This document shows positions 1 to 5,557 of a stretch of 5,557 bases of DNA, one piece after another; the stretch's first letter is position 1; the number at the start of each line of letters is the position of its first letter. The stretch lies in assembly GCA_946479705.1 (NCBI GenBank), contig CAMLHI010000160.1:1-5557 (forward strand), written 5' to 3'. This DNA comes from an uncultured Oxalobacteraceae bacterium (GTDB taxonomy: Bacteria; Pseudomonadota; Gammaproteobacteria; Burkholderiales; Burkholderiaceae). A program made the position numbers and the translations under genes. The notes under the pieces were generated by a model. It was not told the DNA's origin. It saw only the letters and a list, made by a program, of their open reading frames with translations, and made no database searches.

Positions 1-336
1 GCGCATCTCGTCGGCGCTCTTGCCCACGCCCGAGAAGATCACCTTGGCCGGATCGCCGCCGGCGGCGATCACGCGCAGCAGTTCACCGGCCGAGACGATA
101 TCGAAACCGGCGTCCTCGCGCGCGAACAGGTCGAGGATGGCCAGGTTCGAATTGGCCTTCATGGCGTAGCACACCAGCGCATCGCGGCCCTGGCAGGCAT
201 CGGCGTAGGCGCGGAAGTTGGCCAGCAGGCCGGCCTTCGAATACACATAGGTAGGGGTACCGAACTGCTCGGCGACGTGCGCCAGGGACGTGGCTTCGGC
301 GTGCAGGACACCGTCTTGGAACGAAAATTGCGACAT
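1..336 (-). CDS. lysA: Diaminopimelate decarboxylase, N-terminal part (runs off the left edge)
   Basis: The minus-strand frame from 336 to the window edge gives 112 residues starting MSQFSFQDGVLHAEA. LysA decarboxylates meso-diaminopimelate to L-lysine, the last step of the pathway, in the cytosol with pyridoxal phosphate. The visible part is the start of the alanine-racemase-like barrel of fold-type III decarboxylases: GTPTYVYSKAGL near residue 26, then CYAMKANSN, whose Lys60 is the expected PLP Schiff-base lysine, then GFDIVSAGEL around residue 78. The full protein is normally about 410-420 residues, so roughly a quarter is seen. The ATG at 336 is the first possible start, because an in-frame TGA lies two codons upstream (342-340). 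No good Shine-Dalgarno is visible, and only 10 nt separate it from the lptM stop, so translational coupling to lptM is likely. The assignment is firm; the truncation is only the window boundary. Confidence 0.95.
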   Translation of the reverse strand, partial: MSQFSFQDGVLHAEATSLAHVAEQFGTPTYVYSKAGLLANFRAYADACQGRDALVCYAMKANSNLAILDLFAREDAGFDIVSAGELLRVIAAGGDPAKVIFSGVGKSADEMR

Positions 337-346
337 AGGTCAGGAC

Positions 347-517
347 TTATTGATTGATGGACTGTGGGGCGGGCGAAGTCGGGGACGGCGTGTGCGGCGG
401 CGGGGGCGGCACGCTGGCCTTGGCCGGCGGCTTGGGCATGTATAGCGGGCCGGTCTGGCCGCAGCCGGCCAGCATCAAGGCCAGGCAGGCGGTTTTGAAC
501 GCAAGAGAGGACTTCAC
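347..517 (-). CDS. lptM: Small outer-membrane lipoprotein LptM (YifL family)
   Basis: This 56-residue protein is too short for many ORF callers. It begins at a GTG (517) with VKSSLAFKTACLALMLAGCG. That is a basic start, a hydrophobic segment and a lipobox LAGC, so Cys19 would be the lipidated residue after signal peptidase II cleavage. The mature part opens CGQTGPLYMP, the signature of the YifL/LptM family, followed by a Pro-rich disordered tail ending SINQ. In E. coli, LptM assists maturation of the LptD-LptE lipopolysaccharide translocon in the outer membrane; the same role here is by homology. The only upstream in-frame alternative is a CTG before a stop, so GTG is the sensible start, although no clear Shine-Dalgarno precedes it. 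It is followed after 10 nt by lysA, probably one operon, and faces cyaY head to head. Confidence 0.85.
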   Translation of the reverse strand: MKSSLAFKTACLALMLAGCGQTGPLYMPKPPAKASVPPPPPHTPSPTSPAPQSINQ

Positions 518-551
518 GATTAAAATCAGGGTTTATTAGTCAAGAGACCTT

Positions 552-555
552 GGAG
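552..555 (+). promoter_or_regulatory. Ribosome binding site of cyaY
   Basis: GGAG stands 6 nt before the ATG at 562 and 9 nt before the ATG at 565. It rules out the TTG at 550 as start, because that codon overlaps the binding site itself. It cannot decide between the two adjacent ATGs. Confidence 0.65.
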
Positions 556-564
556 TGTAGCATG

Positions 565-894
565 ATGAGTGAAACCGAATTTCTGGACCAGGCCGAAAGC
601 ACCCTGAGCCGGATCGAAGCGGCCTTCGACCGGCTGAACGACGAAGACGTGATCGACGTCGAGTGCAAGCGCAGCGGCAACGTGCTGGAAGTCGAGTTCA
701 TCGACAACGGCACCAAGCTGATCATCAACAGCCAGGCGCCGCTGCAGGAACTGTGGGTGGCCGCCAAGGCAGGCGGCTACCACTACAAGCGCGTCGACGG
801 CCAATGGATCAACACCCGCGACGGCAGCGAACTGTTCGCGGCCGTCTCGGCCCTGGCCAGCGCCCAGGGCGGCGCCGCGGTTACCCTCCGCTGA
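565..894 (+). CDS. cyaY: Iron-sulfur cluster assembly protein CyaY (bacterial frataxin)
   Basis: The product is 109 residues, close to the usual frataxin length of about 105-110. CyaY binds iron and the cysteine desulfurase IscS in the cytosol and modulates Fe-S cluster assembly. An acidic N-terminal helix (D8, E11, E18, D22) and the acidic turn NDEDVIDVE (residues 25-33) form the typical iron/IscS-binding ridge. The beta-sheet core carries NGTKLIINSQAPLQELWVAA (49-67), GGYHY (70-74) and QWINTRDGSEL (80-90), all highly conserved in the family. GGAG at 552-555 is a good ribosome binding site. It is 6 nt from an ATG at 562 and 9 nt from the ATG at 565, so the start could be one codon earlier. 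565 was chosen because MSETEF aligns best with known N-termini. The gene is divergent from lptM and convergent with the large exoprotein gene. Confidence 0.95.
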   Translation: MSETEFLDQAESTLSRIEAAFDRLNDEDVIDVECKRSGNVLEVEFIDNGTKLIINSQAPLQELWVAAKAGGYHYKRVDGQWINTRDGSELFAAVSALASAQGGAAVTLR

Positions 895-925
895 TCGAAC
901 GCCAAATGGCCAAGATAGCCGAACA

Positions 926-1068
926 AAATTCAAGCCACCCCACCCCCGGGGTCAGTGCCCCCTTTGTTACATCAGTCCGCTTCGGCCTGGCCTCCCTCTG
1001 GCGGGGAAGTCCAGGCTTCTGGCGGACTGATGCATCAATGGGAGCACTGACCCCGGGGTGGCGAATTT
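926..1068. repeat. 143-nt imperfect palindrome (REP/MITE-like), possible two-way terminator
   Basis: Several perfectly paired blocks are nested around one centre. AAATTC 926-931 pairs with 1063-1068. GCCACCCC 934-941 pairs with 1055-1062. GGGGTCAGTGC 948-958 pairs with 1044-1054. CATCAGTCCGC 970-980 pairs with 1022-1032, and GCCTGG 985-990 with 1011-1016. The blocks are separated by small bulges and a 20-nt apical part. The whole could fold into one long hairpin in RNA or a cruciform in DNA. It fills most of the gap between the convergent cyaY and exoprotein genes, and both outer ends run into A/T-rich tracts (AATTTAATTT on the plus strand after the right arm, AATTTTG on the minus strand after the left arm), which suits bidirectional termination. 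The nested, bulged design and the TGACCCCGGGG core look more like a dispersed repetitive element than a simple terminator. Copy number in the genome cannot be judged from this window. Confidence 0.75.
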
Positions 1069-1267
1069 AATTTGGCGAGCTCTTCGTTGGCTCCGCGACG
1101 AGTTTCGGTTTCGCCGTCACGGTTTTCTTGGGCGCCGCCTTCGGCTTGGCGATGGCCGGAGCCGCCGCCGCCGCTTCGGGCGCGGGCTTGGCTGCAGCGA
1201 CCGCGGTGCCTTCCACCGGTGCGGCCGTGGGCGCCGCGGCTGGCGCCGCTGCCGGTTTCGGCGTCGA
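1067..1267 (-). other. Ala/Pro/Lys-rich C-terminal tail of the exoprotein
   Basis: Residues 1419-1484 hold 24 Ala, 13 Pro and 9 Lys against 3 Glu in 66 residues, so the tail is basic and surely unfolded (STPKPAAAPAAAP at its start, TAKPKLVAEPTKSSPN at its end). It replaces the globular toxin or maturation domain that ends CdiA-type proteins. A Pro-rich segment near the C-terminus is also known in Bordetella FhaB, where the prodomain holds the protein during secretion. A similar retention or cell-wall-contact role here is only a suggestion. Confidence 0.7.
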
Positions 1268-4200
1268 TGCCTGCCCACCTCCGGTGAGCGCGAAGCCGCT
1301 GTCGACGTCGCGCGCGGTCCCGCGCACGACGCCGCCCGCGGCCGCGATGGTCTGCGCTCCGCCGGCCTTGGTTTCGGCGCTGACCAGGCTGGTGCGCCCG
1401 CCCGAGGCGATTGCCAGGTTGCCGCCTGCCTCGAACGTGGCACCCTGGTTGACGGCCTTGGCGCCGACCTCCAGCCCCATGCTGCCGCCGCCCGAGCGGC
1501 TCGGCGCGTCCGGCTCGGCGGTGCTGGTCTTGCTTTGCCCCTGCCCGGCCAGCGACAGGCCCACGCCGCTGCTGGTGCTCCTGGCCGTCGTGACGCTCAC
1601 GTCGCCCCGCGCGGCCACGGCGATGTCGCCGTCGGCCTTGACCTGGGTGCCTTCGAACGCGGCGTTGCCGCCGGCGCTGATGTCGACCGCGCCGGCGCGC
1701 AGCGCGCCGCCTTGCTTGACGCTGCCACTGCCGACCCCGACCCCGACCTCGAGCCCGATACTGCCGCCGCGTTCTTTTTCGGTCGCGCTTTCGCTGGCGC
1801 CGGGCGCCGCGCCAGCGGCCTTGCTCGGCCCGGTGCTGTGGGTGGTGCTGCCTTCGGCGCCAATCCCGACCGCCACGTTGACCGATTCCGAAGTGCTTTC
1901 GGCCGCCTTGAAGTTGACATTGCCGCCCGCCTTGATGGCGGCCGTGCCCGCCGCGCTGACGTCGGTGCCTTCAAGAGTGGTGTTGCCGCCGCTCTTGATT
2001 TGCAGATTGCCGCCGCTGGCGACGCTGCCGGCAACCGCGTCGGAACTGCGCTCCTTCGAGTAGCCGAACTCGGCGCCAATGCCGCCACCCTTGCTCTTCG
2101 AACTCTCGCCGGTGCCGCTGTCGCTGCTGCTGCTCTGGCTCATCGACAGGCTGGCCGAGAAGCTGGTCGATTCGCTGCTGCTGGTGTTGCGCGCGGCGGC
2201 GAAGTCGACGTTGCCGCCGGCGGCGATACTGGTGTCGCCGCCACCGGCCACGCTGGTGCCTTCGAAGCGCATGTCCTGGCCGGACGACAGGGTCAAGCTG
2301 CCGCCGCTGGCAATCTTGCCGGTCACCGCTTCGCTGCTGCTGGCGCTCTCCTTCGAGAAGCCGCCCGCCGCTTCCACCCCGGCTTCGTGCTCGGAACCGC
2401 CGGCACTCTTGGATTTCGACACCGATACGCTCACTTCGGCATTGCTGGCATTGCTGCTCGAACTGCTGTCGTTGCGCGCGGCGTCGAAGCTGAGCTTGCC
2501 TCCGGCGCTGACCGAGGCGTCGCCGGCAGCGCCGATGTCGGTGCCTTCGAAGCGCGCGTCGCCCGCGGTCTTGATGCTCAGCTTGCCGCCCGACTGGATG
2601 CTGCCCGTCATCGCCGTGGACGTGGCGCTGCTGGACTGCTCGGCGCCGAAGCCGCCCGAGACCCCGCCTTCGACCGCGCTGGTGGCGCTGATGCCGAGGT
2701 TGGCGGCGGCATTGACGTCCAGGCTGCTGTCGCTGCTGGAAGTGGTGTTGCGCGCGGCCTTGAAGTCGATCTCCTTGGCCGCCATTTCGACCCCGCCGTC
2801 GCCGCCGATCTGGGTGCCTTCGAGGGTGGTCTTGCCGCTTGAGGTGCTGCTGACCTTGCCGCCCGCCTTGATGGTCGAGACCACCGCCTCGCTGCTGTCG
2901 CTGCGCGAGGAACTTTGCGCATGGCCGTATTCGGCTTCGATCCCGACGCTGGCGCTGGCGCCCGCGCCGGACTTGCCGGCTTCGGCATTGGCCTGGGCGT
3001 AGGCGCCGATCTTGAGCGAATCGCTTTGCGACGAGCTGGTGCTAAAGCTGGTGTTCTTGGCCGCGCGGCTGTCGATGGTCGTGGCCGACTGGCTGAAGTC
3101 GCCCGCCGCCTCGATCCCCGTGCCGACGTCGGCGATGCCGTTTTGCGCCGTGCGTTCGATGTCGCCATTGCCGGAGCGGATGGTCGACACGCGTGCCGTG
3201 GTGCTGCCTTCGGTCGACTTGTCGCTGGTGGTGCGGGCTTGCCAGCCGGCGCCGACCTTGGCGTCGGCCGAGGCGGACGCGTCGGCCGTGGCACTGCCGG
3301 TGGGACCGCCCAGCATGCCTTTTTGCGCGCCGGCGTCGGCCGAGGCGCTGGCCTGGGCGCCGGCGCCGCCGCTGATGTACAGGCCGGCGCTGGTGCGGGT
3401 GGTGCTGGTGCTGCTGACGCTGACGTCGTCGGCGGCCAAAAATTGCATGTCCTTGGCCTTGAGCGCGACCCCCTTGTCGCCGCCCAGGTCCGAGCCTTGC
3501 ACGGTCAACTGGTCGGCGGCGTCGATCTTGAGCTTTCCGCCGGCATTGATGGTGCTGCCGTTGTTGTGGATATCCAGGCTGTTGCTTTCGGTGGTGGTCA
3601 CGCGCACCAGGTCGATGGTGGTGTCGGAATTGGCGGTGGCGCCGGCCTGGGCTTGCGCGCTGGCGCTGCCGCCGGCACCCTTGCCGTCGACGCTGCCCTT
3701 GGCTCCGGCACTGGCGCTGGCGTTGGCCTGGGCGCTGTTGTCGGAGTCGGCGTACAGGCCGATCTGGGTGGTGGTGGTCTTGCTGGTGGTGATGTCGATG
3801 TCTTGCGAGGCCAGCACCTTGACGTCCTTGGCCTTGAGCGCGGCATCGCCGCCGGCATTGACGGTGGCACCCTGCAGGGTGATGGTTTTCTTCGCATCGA
3901 TGCTGAGGTTATTGCCGACCTCGATTTCCGACCCCACCGCGCGCGACTTGAGGCTGGTCGTGGTGGTGGTTTCGGTCTCGGCCAGGGTCAGGCCGACGCT
4001 GCCGGTCGCGCCGGCTTCGGCGCCGGCACTGGCCGAGGCCGCCGCGCCTCCCTTGGCGCCGCCCTTGCCGGCCGCGCCTCCGGCGCCGGCGTTCGCTTGC
4101 GCGCCGGCGCCGGCGTGGCTGTCGCCCGAGGACGACAGCTTGAGGAAGGAAGTGGTACTGGTGGTGGTGCTGCTGCGGTCCACGTCCTGGCCGGCCAGCA

Positions 4201-5557
4201 CCTGCACGTCGGCGGCGCCGATGGCGGCGTCGCCGCCGACCTTCAGCTTGGAGCCTTGCAGGGTCAGGGTGTCGCCCGCATTGAGCCTGGCGTCGCCGCC
4301 CACTTCCAGCGTGCTGGCGGCATTGCGGCCCTTGAAGGTGTCGGTGGTGGTGGTCGAGCTGCCGTACACGCCGCCGCCCACGCCCAGCCCGCTGTGGCTG
4401 TTGGCCACGCTGGTTTCGACGGTGTCCTGGCGCGAGATCAGGTTGACGTTGCCGCCGGCGTCGAGGTCGAGCTTGCCGCCGACTTTGACGGCCGAGCCGG
4501 CGATGGTGGTGTCGGTCCCGCTCTTGAGCTTGAGGTTGCCGCCGGTTTCCAGCGTCGAGCCGATATTGGTACTGCTGCTGGTGTGGGTCGAGCTGCTCGA
4601 ACTGGACAAGCCCCACAGGCCCTGGGAAGCCTTGTAGGTGGCGTCGGCGCTCTTGTCGACGATGGTATCGAAGGTGACGCTGGCGCCGGCGGCCAGGCTG
4701 GCGTCGCCGCCGGCCTTGATGCTGGCGCCCTTGACGCTGATGTCCTTGGCCGCGTCCAGGCTGAGCGCGCCGGTGCTTTCGATGCTGCCGGCCGCGCCGA
4801 TCACGGTGCGCGCGAAATCCTTGCCGCCATTGGTGACGGCCATGGTTTCGTTGATGATGCTGCCGCCGGCCTTGAGGCTCACGTCGCCGCCCTTGATCTT
4901 GCCGCCGGTGTTGCGCAGGTCGCCTTCGGTGGTGATGGCCAGCTGGTCGGCCGCGATGGTGCCGCCCTTGTTCTCGAGCGTGCCGGCCTTGATGCTGCTG
5001 TTGGTGGCGGCCAGCACGGCGCCGCTTTCGATCGCGTCCTTGGTGCTTTGCGCCAGGTAGACCACCGGCACCAGCACTTTTTGCCCGCCCACCACCTGCT
5101 CGACCATCCACACCATGTCTTCGCTCAGGCTGGCGGCCTGCTCGGGCGTGAGCGGCTGGCCCAGGGTCAGGCCCATGGTGCCGGCCAGGCTGGCGGCGTT
5201 TTCCATCAGCGCCTTCACTTGCGCGGCCTCGTTTTTCTGGCCCTTGATGATGTTGTTGCCGGTCTGCGCCACCAGCTGGTCGCGGATCAGCTTCGCTTCG
5301 TAATTGGCATCGCCCAGGCGCTTTTGCTGCTTGTCCGGATCGAGGCCGAGCAGGCTGGCCAGGTAGTTCGAGCCGACCGTGTTGCTGCCCGCGCTGAACA
5401 GGGGATTGGTTTCGACCAGGAAGTTGGACGTCGGGTTCTTGGCCGTGACGAAGTAACCGTTCGGATTGGTCGGCAAGGCCAGGTTCAGGCCGGCGAAGCT
5501 GAGCGCGCCGGCGGCCGCCACGCTGACGGCGCGGCTGGTGCCGGGCAGGGCGCTGGC
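1067..5557 (-). CDS. Filamentous-haemagglutinin-like exoprotein (TpsA family), C-terminal part, open at the right edge
   Basis: The minus-strand frame stays open from the right edge to a TAA at 1069-1067, giving 1,496 residues. A GTG at 5521 lies inside this frame but is probably internal: the 12 codons before it are open, and FHA-family proteins have long N-terminal regions. Numbering from that GTG: residues 38-158 are the conserved FHA junction domain (NPLF, LGLDPDKQQKRLGD, KLIRDQL, MVWMVEQVV, VLVPVVYL). Residues 170-330 are a beta-helix-like transition, 335-1415 are about eleven haemagglutinin-type repeats (compare Pfam Fil_haemagg_2), and 1419-1484 are an Ala/Pro/Lys tail. The visible part has no cysteine and only three tryptophans. 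Relatives are exported through the outer membrane by a TpsB pore and serve in adhesion, biofilm or contact inhibition. Neither the TPS secretion domain nor a TpsB gene is in view. No VENN motif or toxin domain was found, so adhesin or matrix protein is the best reading; the exact role is unknown. Confidence 0.9.
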   Translation of the reverse strand, partial: ASALPGTSRAVSVAAAGALSFAGLNLALPTNPNGYFVTAKNPTSNFLVETNPLFSAGSNTVGSNYLASLLGLDPDKQQKRLGDANYEAKLIRDQLVAQTGNNIIKGQKNEAAQVKALMENAASLAGTMGLTLGQPLTPEQAASLSEDMVWMVEQVVGGQKVLVPVVYLAQSTKDAIESGAVLAATNSSIKAGTLENKGGTIAADQLAITTEGDLRNTGGKIKGGDVSLKAGGSIINETMAVTNGGKDFARTVIGAAGSIESTGALSLDAAKDISVKGASIKAGGDASLAAGASVTFDTIVDKSADATYKASQGLWGLSSSSSSTHTSSSTNIGSTLETGGNLKLKSGTDTTIAGSAVKVGGKLDLDAGGNVNLISRQDTVETSVANSHSGLGVGGGVYGSSTTTTDTFKGRNAASTLEVGGDARLNAGDTLTLQGSKLKVGGDAAIGAADVQVLAGQDVDRSSTTTSTTSFLKLSSSGDSHAGAGAQANAGAGGAAGKGGAKGGAAASASAGAEAGATGSVGLTLAETETTTTTSLKSRAVGSEIEVGNNLSIDAKKTITLQGATVNAGGDAALKAKDVKVLASQDIDITTSKTTTTQIGLYADSDNSAQANASASAGAKGSVDGKGAGGSASAQAQAGATANSDTTIDLVRVTTTESNSLDIHNNGSTINAGGKLKIDAADQLTVQGSDLGGDKGVALKAKDMQFLAADDVSVSSTSTTRTSAGLYISGGAGAQASASADAGAQKGMLGGPTGSATADASASADAKVGAGWQARTTSDKSTEGSTTARVSTIRSGNGDIERTAQNGIADVGTGIEAAGDFSQSATTIDSRAAKNTSFSTSSSQSDSLKIGAYAQANAEAGKSGAGASASVGIEAEYGHAQSSSRSDSSEAVVSTIKAGGKVSSTSSGKTTLEGTQIGGDGGVEMAAKEIDFKAARNTTSSSDSSLDVNAAANLGISATSAVEGGVSGGFGAEQSSSATSTAMTGSIQSGGKLSIKTAGDARFEGTDIGAAGDASVSAGGKLSFDAARNDSSSSSNASNAEVSVSVSKSKSAGGSEHEAGVEAAGGFSKESASSSEAVTGKIASGGSLTLSSGQDMRFEGTSVAGGGDTSIAAGGNVDFAAARNTSSSESTSFSASLSMSQSSSSDSGTGESSKSKGGGIGAEFGYSKERSSDAVAGSVASGGNLQIKSGGNTTLEGTDVSAAGTAAIKAGGNVNFKAAESTSESVNVAVGIGAEGSTTHSTGPSKAAGAAPGASESATEKERGGSIGLEVGVGVGSGSVKQGGALRAGAVDISAGGNAAFEGTQVKADGDIAVAARGDVSVTTARSTSSGVGLSLAGQGQSKTSTAEPDAPSRSGGGSMGLEVGAKAVNQGATFEAGGNLAIASGGRTSLVSAETKAGGAQTIAAAGGVVRGTARDVDSGFALTGGGQASTPKPAAAPAAAPTAAPVEGTAVAAAKPAPEAAAAAPAIAKPKAAPKKTVTAKPKLVAEPTKSSPN
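2942..3004 (-). repeat. Ala/Gly-rich silk-like insert 4 (short) in the exoprotein
   Basis: Residues 840-860 (AYAQANAEAGKSGAGASASV and one more) form a shorter version of the same insert, in the module beginning near 788. Later modules replace it with Ser-rich and Glu/Lys-containing loops. Confidence 0.6.
3245..3370 (-). repeat. Ala/Gly-rich silk-like insert 3 in the exoprotein
   Basis: Residues 718-759 (GGAGAQASASADAGAQ, then ATADASASADAKVGAG) form the third such insert, in the repeat beginning near 674. It is interrupted by a short KGMLGGPTG stretch and ends at one of only three tryptophans in the visible protein (W760). Confidence 0.7.
3629..3733 (-). repeat. Ala/Gly-rich silk-like insert 2 in the exoprotein
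   Basis: Residues 597-631 (AQANASASAGAKGS through AQAQAGATAN) occupy the same position within the repeat beginning near 549 as insert 1 does in its module. The composition is Ala/Gly/Ser with occasional Gln, Lys and Asp. Confidence 0.7.
4004..4117 (-). repeat. Ala/Gly-rich silk-like insert 1 in the exoprotein
   Basis: Residues 469-506 are almost entirely Ala, Gly and Ser with a few Lys and Glu (begins HAGAGAQANAGAGG, ends ASAGAEAGA once neighbours are included). The alternating A-x-A-x pattern is unlike the beta-helix cores on either side. It follows the Ser/Thr run of the repeat beginning near 421 and lengthens that module to about 128 residues. Confidence 0.7.
5048..5410 (-). other. FHA junction domain within the exoprotein
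   Basis: Residues 38-158 (numbered from the GTG at 5521) form the only part of the visible protein that is not low-complexity or repetitive. The run NPLF...YLASLLGLDP, KRLGD, YEAKLIRDQLVAQTG, then LTPEQAASLSEDMVWMVEQ and KVLVPVVYL is the block that follows the N-terminal repeat region in many large FHA/CdiA-type exoproteins, ahead of the second repeat region. It is the strongest evidence for the family assignment, and it implies that a long stretch of the protein lies beyond the right edge. Confidence 0.85.

Larger units (their letters stand above)
1277..4519 (-). repeat. Protein-level tandem haemagglutinin-type repeats in the exoprotein
   Basis: A core of the form (F/L)xGTxx-xGGDxxxxAxxxxxFxAARN followed by a Ser/Thr-rich run recurs about eleven times. 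Cores begin near residues 341, 421, 549, 674, 788, 900, 991, 1086, 1183, 1289 and 1379, with spacings of about 80 to 128 residues. The middle copies are the most regular: FEGTDIGAAGD at 991 and FEGTSVAGGGD at 1086. The copies at 788 and 1379 are degenerate. At DNA level the similarity is mostly eroded, but short identical stretches survive, for example the 16 nt GGTGCCTTCGAAGCGC at 2255-2270 and 2540-2555, exactly 285 bp (95 codons) apart. Each core would be a few beta-helix rungs, with the Ser/Thr and Gly/Ala segments as protruding loops; that structural reading is inferred from the family. Confidence 0.8.

Noticed and set aside
354..539. 61-codon plus-strand frame with a Gly-rich start
   Set aside because: It is antisense to the lipoprotein gene, whose lipobox and CGQTGPLY motif show the real coding strand.
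495..543. Promoter-like boxes: TTGAAC (495-500) with TAAAAT (521-526) toward cyaY, and TTGACT (543-538, minus strand) toward lptM
   Set aside because: The first pair has a 20-nt spacer. For the second, a 17-nt spacer lands on a poor -10 (ATCGTG), and the better TTTAAT is only 13 nt away. Neither pairing is good enough to annotate.
526..933. 135-codon minus-strand frame opposite cyaY
   Set aside because: cyaY on the plus strand is a clear frataxin; the antisense frame has no family features and would also run across the lptM promoter region.
1067..1500. Possible CdiA-type toxin C-terminus with an immunity gene
   Set aside because: No VENN-like boundary, no globular sequence after the last repeat, and no small same-strand gene between the stop and cyaY.
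1058..2842. 594-codon open frame on the plus strand, rich in Arg, Ala and Gly
   Set aside because: It lies entirely opposite the exoprotein repeats, has no recognisable domain, and its composition is what antisense reading of GC-rich Ala/Gly/Ser codons gives.
3012..4637. 541-codon open frame on the plus strand, rich in Leu, Pro, Ser and Val
   Set aside because: It is the codon-reverse shadow of the exoprotein; its apparent hydrophobic stretches mirror Thr/Ser/Ala codons on the true strand.
5519..5521. GTG at 5521 as the true start of the exoprotein
   Set aside because: The frame remains open to the edge with no stop, no signal peptide follows the GTG, and the protein would lack the TPS secretion domain needed for its family.

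Overview
The window looks like chromosomal DNA of a GC-rich betaproteobacterium, most likely Burkholderiales and plausibly Oxalobacteraceae (Massilia, Duganella or Janthinobacterium type). The grounds are high GC, strong G/C third-position bias, and a lysA-lptM pair transcribed away from cyaY. Genus-level placement is inference.

Left part (1-894): this is an ordinary housekeeping neighbourhood. The N-terminal 112 codons of lysA (diaminopimelate decarboxylase) run off the left edge on the minus strand. They are preceded by a 56-residue lipoprotein, LptM, in the same probable operon. About 45 bp away, on the plus strand, lies cyaY, the bacterial frataxin. E. coli has the same head-to-head cyaY/lptM layout, with dapF where lysA stands here; either way the lipoprotein sits in front of a gene of the diaminopimelate/lysine pathway.

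Middle (895-1066): a 172-bp gap separates cyaY from the next gene, which converges on it. Most of the gap is a 143-nt multi-segment inverted repeat (926-1068) with GGGGTCAGTGC/GCACTGACCCC arms. It resembles a REP/MITE-type palindrome and could act as a two-way terminator. Its right edge overlaps the stop codon of the large gene.

Right part (1067-5557): one minus-strand reading frame of 1,496 residues is still open at the right edge. It is the C-terminal part of a very large filamentous-haemagglutinin-like exoprotein of the two-partner secretion (TpsA) type. From N to C it has the conserved FHA junction domain, a transition region, about eleven haemagglutinin-type repeats (the first few carrying silk-like Ala/Gly/Ser inserts), and a basic Ala/Pro/Lys tail. 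There is no sign of a CdiA-type toxin terminus. The signal peptide, TPS domain and the TpsB transporter gene are not in the window.

No RNA genes, CRISPR arrays, transposase genes or origins were seen. The most unusual items are the palindromic element touching the exoprotein stop codon, and the exoprotein's modular, cysteine-free, toxin-less architecture.
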